Positions 17,254-23,868 are shown, counted from the first letter of the stretch. The stretch: 64,000 nucleotides of DNA from Alloalcanivorax sp036276955 (GCA_036276955.1 DASUNW010000033.1:16275-80274), one strand, 5' to 3'. Notes: generated by a model from the letters alone, not told the origin. Translations and numbers: made by a program.

Positions 17254-17649
17254 TTAGCGCTTGGAGAACTGCGGACGCTTACGCGCCTTGTGCAGGCCTA
17301 CCTTCTTACGTTCCACGGCGCGGGCGTCACGGGTGACGTACCCGGCGCGGCGCAGTGAACCGCGCAGCTCGCCGTCGTACTCCATCAGCGCACGGGTAAT
17401 CCCGTGACGGATGGCACCGGCCTGGCCGTTGTTGCCACCGCCGCTGACGGTCACGTAGACGTCAAAACGGTCCAGCGAATCAGCCAGCTCGAGCGGCTGA
17501 CGCACCACCATGCGGTTGGTGTCACGACCGAAATAAACGTCAAGCGGGCGACCATTCACGGTGATATTGCCGCTGCCCGGACGAAGAAAAACGCGTGCGG
17601 CGGCCGTTTTGCGGCGACCTGTTCCGTAGTCGGCGTTTGCAGTTGCCAT
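17254..17649 (-). CDS. rpsI: 30S ribosomal protein S9
   Basis: Small-subunit protein with a C-terminal tail that reaches the P-site tRNA. It has 131 residues, with the family start YGTGRRKTAAARVFLRPG, GGGNNGQAGAIRHGI, and the very basic C-terminus ending in FSKR. It follows rplM by 11 bases, the universal arrangement. No anomalies. Confidence 0.98.
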   Translation of the reverse strand: MATANADYGTGRRKTAAARVFLRPGSGNITVNGRPLDVYFGRDTNRMVVRQPLELADSLDRFDVYVTVSGGGNNGQAGAIRHGITRALMEYDGELRGSLRRAGYVTRDARAVERKKVGLHKARKRPQFSKR

Positions 17650-17660
17650 CGACTGACCTC

Positions 17661-18089
17661 TTAGATTTCCAGCTGCTGCGGCTGCTGAGCAGTGTGCGGA
17701 TGCTCGGTGCCGGCGTAGACTTTGAGTTTGCGCAACATGTCGCGGCCCAACGGGTTACGCGGCATCATGCCTTTAACGGCCTTCTCGATCACCAACTGAG
17801 GCTTGGTGTTGATCAGCGTCTCGAAGTTGGCTTCCTTGATGCCGCCCGGGTATCCGGTGTGGCGGTAGTACATCTTATCGGTGGCTTTTTTGCCAGTGAC
17901 CGCCACCTTTTCCGCGTTGATCACAACGATGTAATCGCCGGTATCAACGTGCGGGGTGTATTCCGGTTTATGCTTGCCACGCAGCCGGGTGGCGACTTCT
18001 GAGGCCAGCCGGCCCAGCGTTTTGCCGGAGGCGTCTACCACATACCAGTCGCGCTTTACGCTTTCCGGTTTGGCGCTGTAGGTCTTCAT
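17661..18089 (-). CDS. rplM: 50S ribosomal protein L13
   Basis: Early-assembly large-subunit protein. It has 142 residues, with KPESVKRDWYVVDASGKTLGRLAS at the N-terminus and the GMMPRNPLGRDMLRKLKVY signature near the end. In E. coli L13 controls its own operon through the mRNA leader; here a hairpin-forming leader of about 85 bases lies between the promoter and the start. It is transcribed with rpsI. Confidence 0.98.
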   Translation of the reverse strand: MKTYSAKPESVKRDWYVVDASGKTLGRLASEVATRLRGKHKPEYTPHVDTGDYIVVINAEKVAVTGKKATDKMYYRHTGYPGGIKEANFETLINTKPQLVIEKAVKGMMPRNPLGRDMLRKLKVYAGTEHPHTAQQPQQLEI

Positions 18090-18180
18090 GGGAGTCTTCC
18101 CTAAAAATTGTGCCCTGAATTCATAACGTTACGGGTAATACCAACCCTCCGGCGAGAGCCCGCCGGGCAAGAGGGTGCGA

Positions 18181-18209
18181 ATTGTACTTAACGCCCCCGG
18201 CAAAGACAA
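18181..18209 (-). promoter_or_regulatory. Sigma-70 promoter of rplM-rpsI
   Basis: Minus strand: -35 TTGTCT (18204-18209), a 17-base spacer and -10 TACAAT (18181-18186). The untranslated leader is about 85 bases and contains a CCGGCG / CGCCGG hairpin (about 18149-18168), a possible site for L13 autoregulation. Confidence 0.72.
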
Positions 18210-18217
18210 GCGTAAAG

Positions 18218-18426
18218 ACAGCCGCAAGCTACAGGCTGCAAGCTGCACGCAGGCCATGCCAGAGGGACGGCGACGGAGCATACCGCGATTCAGGGTACAG
18301 GATGCAGGATACAGCGCGGATTGACCGGGCTAGACGCGGAGAGGCTTTCGCTCCGCGCCGGACGCCAGACCTCGTAGCACACTCCCGACCGCGCCCCTGA
18401 ATCCTGTATCCTGCATCCTGCATCGG
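18218..18426. repeat. Nested heptamer palindrome, variant lacking the CAAGTTG layer
   Basis: The left part is an AAGCTNC-type layer (18218-18250) and a partial GGCCATGCC segment. The inner inverted arrays are GATNCAG heptamers (about 18284-18315 and, mirrored, 18396-18426) flanking a core of about 80 bases. The right outer arms are missing or diverged, so this copy is asymmetric. With the rplM promoter it fills the 392-base gap before the aldo/keto reductase gene. Confidence 0.75.
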
Positions 18427-18481
18427 GCGGCAAAGCCGCCCTCCGCCGCTTGCCGGCGCCGTTGAATCGCAGGAGAGAGCA

Positions 18482-19519
18482 ATGGAATACCGCCCGCTGG
18501 GTAACACCGACCTGAAGGTGAGCAGCATCTGCCTGGGCACCATGACCTGGGGCAACCAGAACAGCGCCGAGGAAGGCTTCGCGCAGATGGATCTGGCCCT
18601 GGACCGGGGCATCAACTTCTTTGATACCGCCGAGATGTACGCGGTGCCCGCCAGCGCCGAAACCTCGGGGCGCACCGAGGAGATCATCGGCCAGTGGTTC
18701 GCCAAAACCGGCCACCGCGACAAAGTGGTGCTGGCCACCAAGGCCGCCGGCCCCGGCGACTACGTGAAACACATCCGCGGCGGGCCGCGCCTCAACCAGG
18801 ATCACCTGGAGCGCGCCGTGGAAACCAGCCTGAAACGACTGCAAACCGACGTTATCGACGTCTACCAGCTGCACTGGCCGGAGCGCACCACCAACTATTT
18901 CGGCCGCCTGGGCTACAAACACCGGGAAGACCAGGACGCAGTGCCCATCGCCGAGACCGTGGCCGCTCTGAAAAAGCTGGTCGGCAGCGGCAAGATCCGC
19001 CATTGGGGCCTGTCCAACGAGACCCCCTGGGGCGCCATGACCTTTATCCGCGAGGCGGAAAAGATCGGCCTGGCGCCGCCGGTATCGATCCAGAACCCCT
19101 ATTCCCTGCTAAACCGCAGCTTCGAAGTGGGCCTGGCGGAAGTGGCGCACCGGGAAAACGTGGGCCTGCTGGCCTACTCACCGCTGGCGTTCGGCCTGCT
19201 CACCGGCAAGTACCGCGGCGGCCAGCGGCCCGCCAACGCCCGCCTGACCCTGTTTCAGCACTTCGCCCGCTACACCAACGAGCAGTCCACCGCCGCCACC
19301 GAGGCCTACTGCCGGCTGGCCGAGGCGCGCGGCGTCAGCCCCACGCAACTGGCGCTGCAGTTCGTCACCACGCGCCCGTTCGTGACCAGCAACATCATCG
19401 GCGCCACCAACCTCAACCAGCTGCGCGAAAACCTGGACAGCGTCGACCTGCCCTGGGACAAGGACCTGGAAAAGGAGCTGAATGCGATCCACGACCGCTT
19501 CACCTACCCGGCACCCTGA
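18482..19519 (+). CDS. NADP(H)-dependent aldo/keto reductase (Tas-like)
   Basis: Cytosolic (alpha/beta)8-barrel oxidoreductase of the aldo/keto reductase superfamily. It has 345 residues, like E. coli Tas. The start MEYRPLGNTDLKVSSICLGTMTWG, the catalytic Asp/Tyr region FFDTAEMYAVP, the lysine in KVVLATKAAG and the cofactor-binding C-terminus (SNIIGATNLNQLREN) are visible. An AGGAG site precedes the ATG. The physiological substrate cannot be read from sequence. It stands alone between a repeat element and the accessory island. Confidence 0.92.
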   Translation: MEYRPLGNTDLKVSSICLGTMTWGNQNSAEEGFAQMDLALDRGINFFDTAEMYAVPASAETSGRTEEIIGQWFAKTGHRDKVVLATKAAGPGDYVKHIRGGPRLNQDHLERAVETSLKRLQTDVIDVYQLHWPERTTNYFGRLGYKHREDQDAVPIAETVAALKKLVGSGKIRHWGLSNETPWGAMTFIREAEKIGLAPPVSIQNPYSLLNRSFEVGLAEVAHRENVGLLAYSPLAFGLLTGKYRGGQRPANARLTLFQHFARYTNEQSTAATEAYCRLAEARGVSPTQLALQFVTTRPFVTSNIIGATNLNQLRENLDSVDLPWDKDLEKELNAIHDRFTYPAP

Positions 19520-19544
19520 TACCCAGCCTTGTGCGAGCGGGCCC

Positions 19545-19610
19545 CATGACGCCCTGGTGATCGGCTCCGGCATCGGCGGCCTGCCGCTGGCTAAGCGCAT
19601 GTTCGTCTGA
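19545..19610 (+). pseudogene. Remnant of a FAD/NAD-dependent oxidoreductase N-terminus
   Basis: In one frame the sequence reads HDALVIGSGIGGLPLAKRM then FV and a stop. This is a typical dinucleotide-binding GxGxxG beta-alpha-beta start as in phytoene-dehydrogenase-like flavoproteins. There is no start codon and nothing of the rest of the gene follows, so it looks like a leftover fragment at the left edge of the accessory island. Short matches can arise by chance. Confidence 0.5.
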
Positions 19611-19656
19611 AAGCCGGCCTGTCCGACCGAAGAGGCCCGCGTCGCCGAACCGGACG

Positions 19657-19905
19657 TCACGACGTCGCCGTAACCGCGATACGCCGACGCACCTTCACCA
19701 CCGGCGTGCGCGCCGGGGTTGCCTCGGCTTTCCCGGCCGGCGCTTCGCCGAAGGCGCACACCACTTTCACCGATTCGGGGTCCAGTTCGCCCTGCGGCAC
19801 CCCGTCCCTATTCTTCGGGTGCCCGCACCACACCCCCGGCCCGTAAGGCGTGCGTCTCGCCCGGGTGTTGCCATACCGACAGCCGCTGCAGCATTTCAAT
19901 TTCAT
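19657..19905 (-). CDS. Cysteine-rich small hypothetical protein
   Basis: 82 residues, not recognised. Cysteines at positions 5, 6, 9, 27 and 50 with His29 (CCSGC, WCGHPKN, VVCAFGE) suggest a metal-binding knuckle. The C-terminus is basic and Ala/Thr-rich. A GGAGG ribosome site six bases before the ATG at 19905 supports it over the overlapping frame from 20044. It lies downstream of, and in the same direction as, the nadS-like antitoxin, with a gap of about 160 bases. The function is unknown. Confidence 0.55.
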   Translation of the reverse strand: MKLKCCSGCRYGNTRARRTPYGPGVWCGHPKNRDGVPQGELDPESVKVVCAFGEAPAGKAEATPARTPVVKVRRRIAVTATS

Positions 19906-20063
19906 CCCTGACCTCCCTTCCTTGTGCTTTGTTATCCATGGTCATCCGTCCCCTTTTTTCACGGCGACCGTCGCCGTCTTGGGGGGAACCCAAAGACTCG
20001 CAGAGCACGGTAGGCGGAGTAAAGCGGATGTGCGGGTTCGGCAAGCGGGATTAAGACACGACC

Positions 20064-20351
20064 TCAGGAGGCCAGGGCTCGGAGCACGTGCCGCGGATCC
20101 TTCTGAATGGCGCGCAGGAGCGCCTTGGCGGGCCCCGTAGGCTCGCGGCGGCCTTGCTCCCAGTTGCGGAGTGTCGCCAACTGCACGTCGATCATTTTCG
20201 CGAATTTGGCCTGCGTGAGCCCCGTCGCCTGACGGATGGCTTTCACGTGCACCGCATCCACGGTGAACTCGCGCGAAGGCTGACGCTCCCCGCGCTGGAT
20301 TTCGTCCATTTGCTGGACGCTTTCCATGAGGTCATCAAAGAGTTTGCTCAT
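20064..20351 (-). CDS. XRE-family antitoxin, NadS-like
   Basis: 95-residue DNA-binding protein. After an N-terminal MDEIQRGERQPSREF segment comes a helix-turn-helix (KAIRQATGLTQAKFAKMIDVQLATLRNWEQGRREPTG), the pattern of the NadS/HigA-like antitoxins of type II systems. The ATG at 20351 is chosen over a TTG at 20366 because GGAGGT lies seven bases upstream. It starts five bases after the restored stop of the toxin gene. The antitoxin frame is intact although its toxin partner is broken. It probably binds the palindrome at 20673-20691. Confidence 0.88.
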   Translation of the reverse strand: MSKLFDDLMESVQQMDEIQRGERQPSREFTVDAVHVKAIRQATGLTQAKFAKMIDVQLATLRNWEQGRREPTGPAKALLRAIQKDPRHVLRALAS

Positions 20352-20356
20352 GGTGA

Positions 20357-20664
20357 TTACCTCCAATGTTCGATGATTTGCTTGAGCGCTCTGCGCTCGG
20401 CCACGCTCAGGTCATCCTTTTCGCTCTTCGGGTAGATCAGCAGTAGAGCAATCTGCGAACGAAATAGTAGTAAATAACCCTGGCGCCACCCCGCTTCCCG
20501 CGCCCGCTGGATGCGACCCGAACCTTGCGGAGCCCGCCCGTCCCCTGGATCACATCGCCCATGTCCGGGCGGTTGCCGAGCTCCTGCTGGAAATCGGCAT
20601 AACTCTCATCGTCGAGAAGACCGCGCAGGCGCTTGGTAAATATCGGGGTCTCAATGAAAATCAT
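20357..20664 (-). pseudogene. RelE/HigB-like toxin broken by a single-base frameshift
   Basis: From ATG 20664 the protein reads MIFIETPIFTKRLRGLLDD, later GDVIQGTGGLRKVR and GKRGGARVIYYYF, typical of RelE-superfamily toxins paired with NadS antitoxins. Near 20462-20464 a T-run is one base short, and the frame ends early at 20437. In the next frame the missing C-terminus is fully readable (RSQIALLLIYPKSEKDDLS ... IIEHWR) to the TAA at 20357. With one base restored the product would be 102 residues. It is either a real inactivating mutation or an assembly error. Confidence 0.85.
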
Positions 20665-20670
20665 GACGAA

Positions 20671-20699
20671 AATGTACGCCAATGGCGTACAAAACGCAA
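20671..20699 (-). promoter_or_regulatory. Promoter and operator palindrome of the RelE/NadS module
   Basis: TGTACGCCAATGGCGTACA (20673-20691) is a perfect 9-base inverted repeat about one central base. On the minus strand it fills the 17-base spacer between -35 TTGCGT (20694-20699) and -10 TACATT (20671-20676). The predicted transcript would begin at or next to the toxin ATG (20664), implying a leaderless mRNA. This is the expected place for antitoxin autorepression. Confidence 0.75.
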
Positions 20700-20752
20700 T
20701 ATCCTCCAGCTCGTCATCTCGCCGCGTTTCAAGAAGCCACGGAGCAGCCAGA

Positions 20753-20772
20753 TACTGTTGATATGGACAGTA
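20753..20772 (+). promoter_or_regulatory. LexA (SOS) box upstream of the symE-like gene
   Basis: TACTGT-N8-ACAGTA with perfect arms (seven-base arms if the flanking A and T are counted). It fits the gammaproteobacterial LexA consensus CTGT-N8-ACAG. A TTGATA -35-like element overlaps it on the plus strand. It lies about 100 bases before symE, and about 90 bases before the divergent toxin gene. E. coli symE is itself LexA-controlled, which supports the reading. Confidence 0.78.
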
Positions 20773-20870
20773 TTTTGGTGTTGGATGGGAGGTGCACATT
20801 AGAAGCGCTGCCTCCGGGTGTTAGCGCACCCGAAAGCAGCTAACCACAACAGACTGACAAGGAGTCCATT

Positions 20871-21146
20871 ATGGCTGAGCGCAATCTTATGCCAGAGTAT
20901 CGCGTAACCGAAAGACCCACCGGCAAACCGGCACGGGCATTCCCTTACTGGCGCACGCTAAAGGTACATCACAGCCGCGACAGCACCCCCTTCAAACCCC
21001 ACCAGGGCTTCCAACCGGCGCCGCCGGCGGTTCCCAAAGTCCTCTTGAGAGGACAATGGCTGAGCGAAGCGGGTTTCGGCGCGGACACGTTGCTGGACGT
21101 GGAAGTGAGTGAGGGCCGCATCGTGCTTACCGCTGTGGTGAATTGA
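20871..21146 (+). CDS. symE: SymE-like endoribonuclease toxin
   Basis: 91-residue protein whose C-terminal half (VLLRGQWLSEAGFGADTLLDV, then GRIVLTAVV) matches the SymE toxin domain, an AbrB-like fold used in E. coli as an SOS-induced RNA-cleaving toxin silenced by the antisense RNA SymR. The N-terminal RPTGKPARAFPYWRTLKVHH part also resembles SymE. AAGGAG precedes the ATG. A LexA box lies upstream and a CGGGTG/CACCCG hairpin at 20814-20831. I cannot identify an antisense RNA from sequence alone. It ends 14 bases before the CRISPR array. Confidence 0.8.
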   Translation: MAERNLMPEYRVTERPTGKPARAFPYWRTLKVHHSRDSTPFKPHQGFQPAPPAVPKVLLRGQWLSEAGFGADTLLDVEVSEGRIVLTAVVN

Positions 21147-21159
21147 GGACGTATTCCGC

Positions 21160-21493
21160 CGGTTCATCTATCCTCACGGATGTGGGGAACATCCAAAAAA
21201 GGCGCGCAGAGAACGCTGCGCGCCCGGTTTATCACCAAACATGGGCATATAACTCTGGTCCCATGGCCTTCTTGGCACCGTACGGTTTATCCCTACAAAT
21301 GCAGGGAACAGGGATCGTAGGCGCCGCCCTTGCCCCACCAACCCGACTTAACCCCGCAGGTGCGGGGAACACGAGAACACCAAAATCGAGTGGGCCCACC
21401 ACACCGGTTCATCCCCGCAGGTGCGGGGAACAGCTCCAGTTCAGGACCGTGCATTCTCCCTCGCTCGGTTCATCCCCGCAGGTGCGGGGAACA
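21160..21493 (-). CRISPR. Orphan type I-E CRISPR array, six repeat units, decaying at the distal end
   Basis: The 28-base repeats start CGGTTCATCCCCGC and end GGTGCGGGGAACA. Two identical copies are at 21405-21432 and 21466-21493. Degenerate copies lie at 21344-21371, 21283-21310, 21225-21252 and 21160-21191. The period is exactly 61 bases for the last four, the I-E norm. In the transcribed sense (minus strand) the repeat ends ATGAACCG, resembling the E. coli crRNA handle ATAAACCG. The conserved repeats therefore lie next to the leader at the right. No cas genes occur within the window. The open frame across the array is spurious. Confidence 0.93.
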
Positions 21494-21640
21494 GTCTAAA
21501 TGTACATGATTGTTTTATAAGGGAAAATCGGGAGCCAGATTTTCCACCAAACATTCTGTACGAATTTTGACCACATTTTTAAAGAGCATTTAACTCGTAT
21601 CTCAGTGTAGCCAATGCCCTCTTGCAACTACAGACAGGTT
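21494..21640 (-). promoter_or_regulatory. Probable CRISPR leader
   Basis: AT-rich stretch of about 145 bases on the conserved-repeat side of the array. Read on the minus strand it ends TACATTTAGAC directly before the first repeat, similar to the ATGTTTAGA that precedes E. coli I-E repeats. No gene is present here. Confidence 0.65.
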
Positions 21641-21648
21641 GCGAGCCT

Positions 21649-21858
21649 TTAGATTGGTTCGGTCGGTCGCTTGAAATCCGCCACGCTATTTCGGAGCACC
21701 TCAAGAGGAGAGCGCTGATTCCCGCGGTACCTGCGAACCTCCACAATGGGCCTGCCCTGGTCGGTCACCACCACGCTTGAGCCGGATTCCTCAATCTTTC
21801 GAAACAACTCCAGGGCCCGGGCCTTGAATTGTGACTTCGTCACCTGTTGAACATCCAT
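21649..21858 (-). CDS. Phd/YefM-family antitoxin, no toxin partner visible
   Basis: 69 residues: QQVTKSQFKARALELFRKIEESGSSVVVTDQGRPIVEVRRY is the standard Phd-type N-terminal DNA-binding core. A short tail (VLRNSVADFKRPTEPI) would normally bind a toxin. A VapC, Doc or RelE gene would be expected directly downstream on the minus strand, but the CRISPR leader follows instead. It is therefore an orphan antitoxin. The ribosome site is weak. Family assignment is good; present function is unknown. Confidence 0.85.
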   Translation of the reverse strand: MDVQQVTKSQFKARALELFRKIEESGSSVVVTDQGRPIVEVRRYRGNQRSPLEVLRNSVADFKRPTEPI

Positions 21859-21930
21859 TGCTGTACTCAGTTTCGCTTATATCTCGACGCGTTACACGAT
21901 ACAGTTGTGCCGCATTGATAGGGGAAGTCA

Positions 21931-22209
21931 ATGATTAAAAGTTTCCGTCATAAGGGACTGCAGAGGTTTTTTACCACCGGCAGCACAGTCGGCATTCAGG
22001 CAAACCATGCCCCGAAACTCCGCCGCCAGTTGGCCCGACTCAACGTCTGTGCATCGCCGCAGGAGATGGATTCTCCAGGGTGGGGGCTTTACCCTCTGAA
22101 AGACGCCCTGACCGGTCATTACTCCGTCTGCGTCAGTGGTAACTGGCGGTTAACCTTTAAATTCAAGGACGGCGACGCCATCCTCGTTGATTATCAGGAC
22201 GACCATTAG
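21931..22209 (+). CDS. higB: HigB-type (RelE superfamily) toxin
   Basis: 92-residue mRNA-interferase-type toxin with the HigB signature: IKSFRHKGLQRFFTTGS, HAPKLRRQLARLN, PGWGLYPLKDALTGHYSVCVSGNWRL and TFKFKDGDAILVDYQDDH. The catalytic-type basic and aromatic residues near the C-terminus are present, so the toxin frame looks intact. A GGGGAA element precedes the ATG. It is followed nine bases later by a higA gene that is clearly truncated, so neutralisation in this strain is uncertain. Confidence 0.92.
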   Translation: MIKSFRHKGLQRFFTTGSTVGIQANHAPKLRRQLARLNVCASPQEMDSPGWGLYPLKDALTGHYSVCVSGNWRLTFKFKDGDAILVDYQDDH

Positions 22210-22218
22210 GAGGCCGCC

Positions 22219-22347
22219 ATGGACATGTTCAATCCTCCCCACCCCGGGGAAACCCTGCGTGAGGATGTTCTTCCAGCCCTGGGCCTCAGCGTTACCGGGG
22301 CTGCGCGCCAGCAGGGAGAACCCGAAGACATTCGCACTGCGGTGTAG
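22219..22347 (+). pseudogene. Truncated HigA antitoxin remnant
   Basis: The 42-residue frame begins MDMFNPPHPGETLREDVLPALGLSVTGAAR, the normal HigA start. After QQGEPEDIRTAV it stops before most of the helix-turn-helix that HigA proteins of roughly 95-100 residues possess. The gene abuts the terminator at 22363, so the missing part is deleted, not merely out of frame. A DNA-binding or toxin-neutralising role is doubtful. Confidence 0.82.
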
Positions 22348-22362
22348 ACGGTGCCGGCACAA

Positions 22363-22398
22363 ACAAAAAAGGCGAACCCGAGGGTTCGCCTTTTTTGT
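22363..22398. terminator. Bidirectional rho-independent terminator
   Basis: Perfect inverted repeat with 17-base arms, ACAAAAAAGGCGAACCC and GGGTTCGCCTTTTTTGT, around a GA centre. It has A-run and T-run flanks on both sides and serves the higBA remnant (plus) and fadL (minus), which converge here. Confidence 0.93.
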
Positions 22399-22445
22399 GT
22401 CGTCCGGCACGCGAAGCGTATCGGACCGGTCTGTCGCGGCGGCGC

Positions 22446-23705
22446 TTAGAACTGGTAGTTCAACTGCGCGCCGATCACGTTGGCTTCCAGCTCGTAGGTG
22501 CCGTCGAGAACGGCGGGGGCACGGCTGTCTTTATAGATGTCGGCGTCGTCCACGAAGATGTGGGCGTAGGCGACATCGATGCTGACATTGTCTGTCGGCT
22601 TGAAGCCGGCGCCGATGGTGGCCCAGATGCGGTCGGAGTCCGGCGAGATGGCGGAGCGGTTGTCGCTGCTCTGGGTGGACTCTTCCTTGGCCAGGCCGAA
22701 GCGCAGCACGGTGTCGTTGTGCAGGGTATGACGCACGCCGGCGGAGTAGCGGGTGGTGTCTTCCCAGTTGAACTCTTCGATGGCCGGGTTGGGGATGGGG
22801 GCCGGGCCGGTGTGGTCGATGACCAGCTGATCCAGGCTGCTCCAGTCGGTACGTTCGACACTCAGCAGCAGTTGGGTGCGGTCGGTCAGGTCGCCGGCGT
22901 AGGAGAGCTGCAGCGCTGCGGGCAGGTCCAGGCTGGTTTTGCCTGAGTACTGCCCGGCCAACTGGTTAACGATAGGAGCCGGTACGCCAGGGAAGGCACC
23001 CGGCTTGAAGGTAATGTCACCGTCGATGTCGTAGCTGATTTCGGAGCGGTAGGCCACGCCGAAGTGGTTGTAGTCGTCGGGGCTGTAGGTCAGGCCGAGG
23101 TTCCAGCCGAAGGCGTCATCGTCACCTTCCAGACGGGTGGCGGCGTTTTCGATGTCGGCGTCGATTTGCTGGTAGTTGACGCCGGCGCCCAGGCGCAGGT
23201 TGTCGGTGAGTTGGATACCGACCGCCGGGTTGATGTTGAGGGTCTGCACGTCGGAGGTCTGGGCGTAGAAGTCACCGGAAGCCGGCACGCCGGTCGGCGA
23301 CAGGGCGTTGCCCCAGTTGTCTTCATATTCGATTTTGGTGCCGAAGGGGGCGGTGATGCCCAGGCCGAAGGTGACGCGGTCGTTGAACGGCATGGCCAGG
23401 AAGGCGCTGCCGACGAACGGCTCGACGTCTTCGAAGTCACCGGGGCCGGAGGCGCCGTTGGCTTTGAAGGTGGTGTCGACCCACACCTGGTGGGTGGCGA
23501 TGGACACCTCGGCGGAGTGCAGGCCGGCCAGGGTGGCGGGGTTGTACCATTGGTTGGTGGCGTCTTCACTGAGTACCGCGGAGCCGGCATAGGCGGTGCC
23601 CATGGCGGATACGGACTGATACGACACGCCAAAACCTGAAGCGGCGGCGGTACCGGATGCCAGTGACAGCACGGAACCGGCGATCAATGCGCCTCTTATT
23701 TTCAT
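22446..23705 (-). CDS. fadL: FadL-family outer-membrane long-chain fatty acid / hydrocarbon transporter
   Basis: Outer-membrane beta-barrel of the OmpP1/FadL/TodX family that lets hydrophobic substrates cross the outer membrane. From ATG 23705 (GGAG upstream) there is a signal peptide ending AAA near residue 24. The family start GFGVSYQSVSAMGTAYAG and NPATLAGL, alternating barrel strands and a C-terminal phenylalanine (LNYQF) follow, with 419 residues in all. An upstream ATG at 23720 is less likely. The next gene upstream encodes an acyl-CoA dehydrogenase, which fits fatty acid or alkane use; the substrate is not determined. Confidence 0.92.
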   Translation of the reverse strand: MKIRGALIAGSVLSLASGTAAASGFGVSYQSVSAMGTAYAGSAVLSEDATNQWYNPATLAGLHSAEVSIATHQVWVDTTFKANGASGPGDFEDVEPFVGSAFLAMPFNDRVTFGLGITAPFGTKIEYEDNWGNALSPTGVPASGDFYAQTSDVQTLNINPAVGIQLTDNLRLGAGVNYQQIDADIENAATRLEGDDDAFGWNLGLTYSPDDYNHFGVAYRSEISYDIDGDITFKPGAFPGVPAPIVNQLAGQYSGKTSLDLPAALQLSYAGDLTDRTQLLLSVERTDWSSLDQLVIDHTGPAPIPNPAIEEFNWEDTTRYSAGVRHTLHNDTVLRFGLAKEESTQSSDNRSAISPDSDRIWATIGAGFKPTDNVSIDVAYAHIFVDDADIYKDSRAPAVLDGTYELEANVIGAQLNYQF

Positions 23706-23868
23706 AGTGTTCTCCATCAAATCGAGCCTAAAACGGTGCCCTGCCCCGTCTTTCCGCTGGCGCGGGGCACCATAAAATTACCGGGTTTTACACCGATGGC
23801 GTAAGAATAAACTCGCACTCCTGTAGGGAGAAGGCGAGGAATGTAAAACTGGCGGTTTTTCGTGAAAT

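Noticed and set aside
19808..20044. 78-residue minus-strand open frame overlapping the cysteine-rich gene
   Set aside because: The overlapping 82-residue frame has a better ribosome site and a patterned cysteine content; this frame has neither.
21143..21499. 118-residue plus-strand open frame
   Set aside because: It is a translation of the CRISPR repeats (recurring PAGAGN / PRRCGE phrases every 61 bases), not a protein gene.
19657..22398. Idea that the accessory island is an integrated plasmid or prophage
   Set aside because: No integrase, recombinase, tRNA attachment site, replication gene or flanking direct repeat was seen; a hotspot of small modules is a simpler reading.
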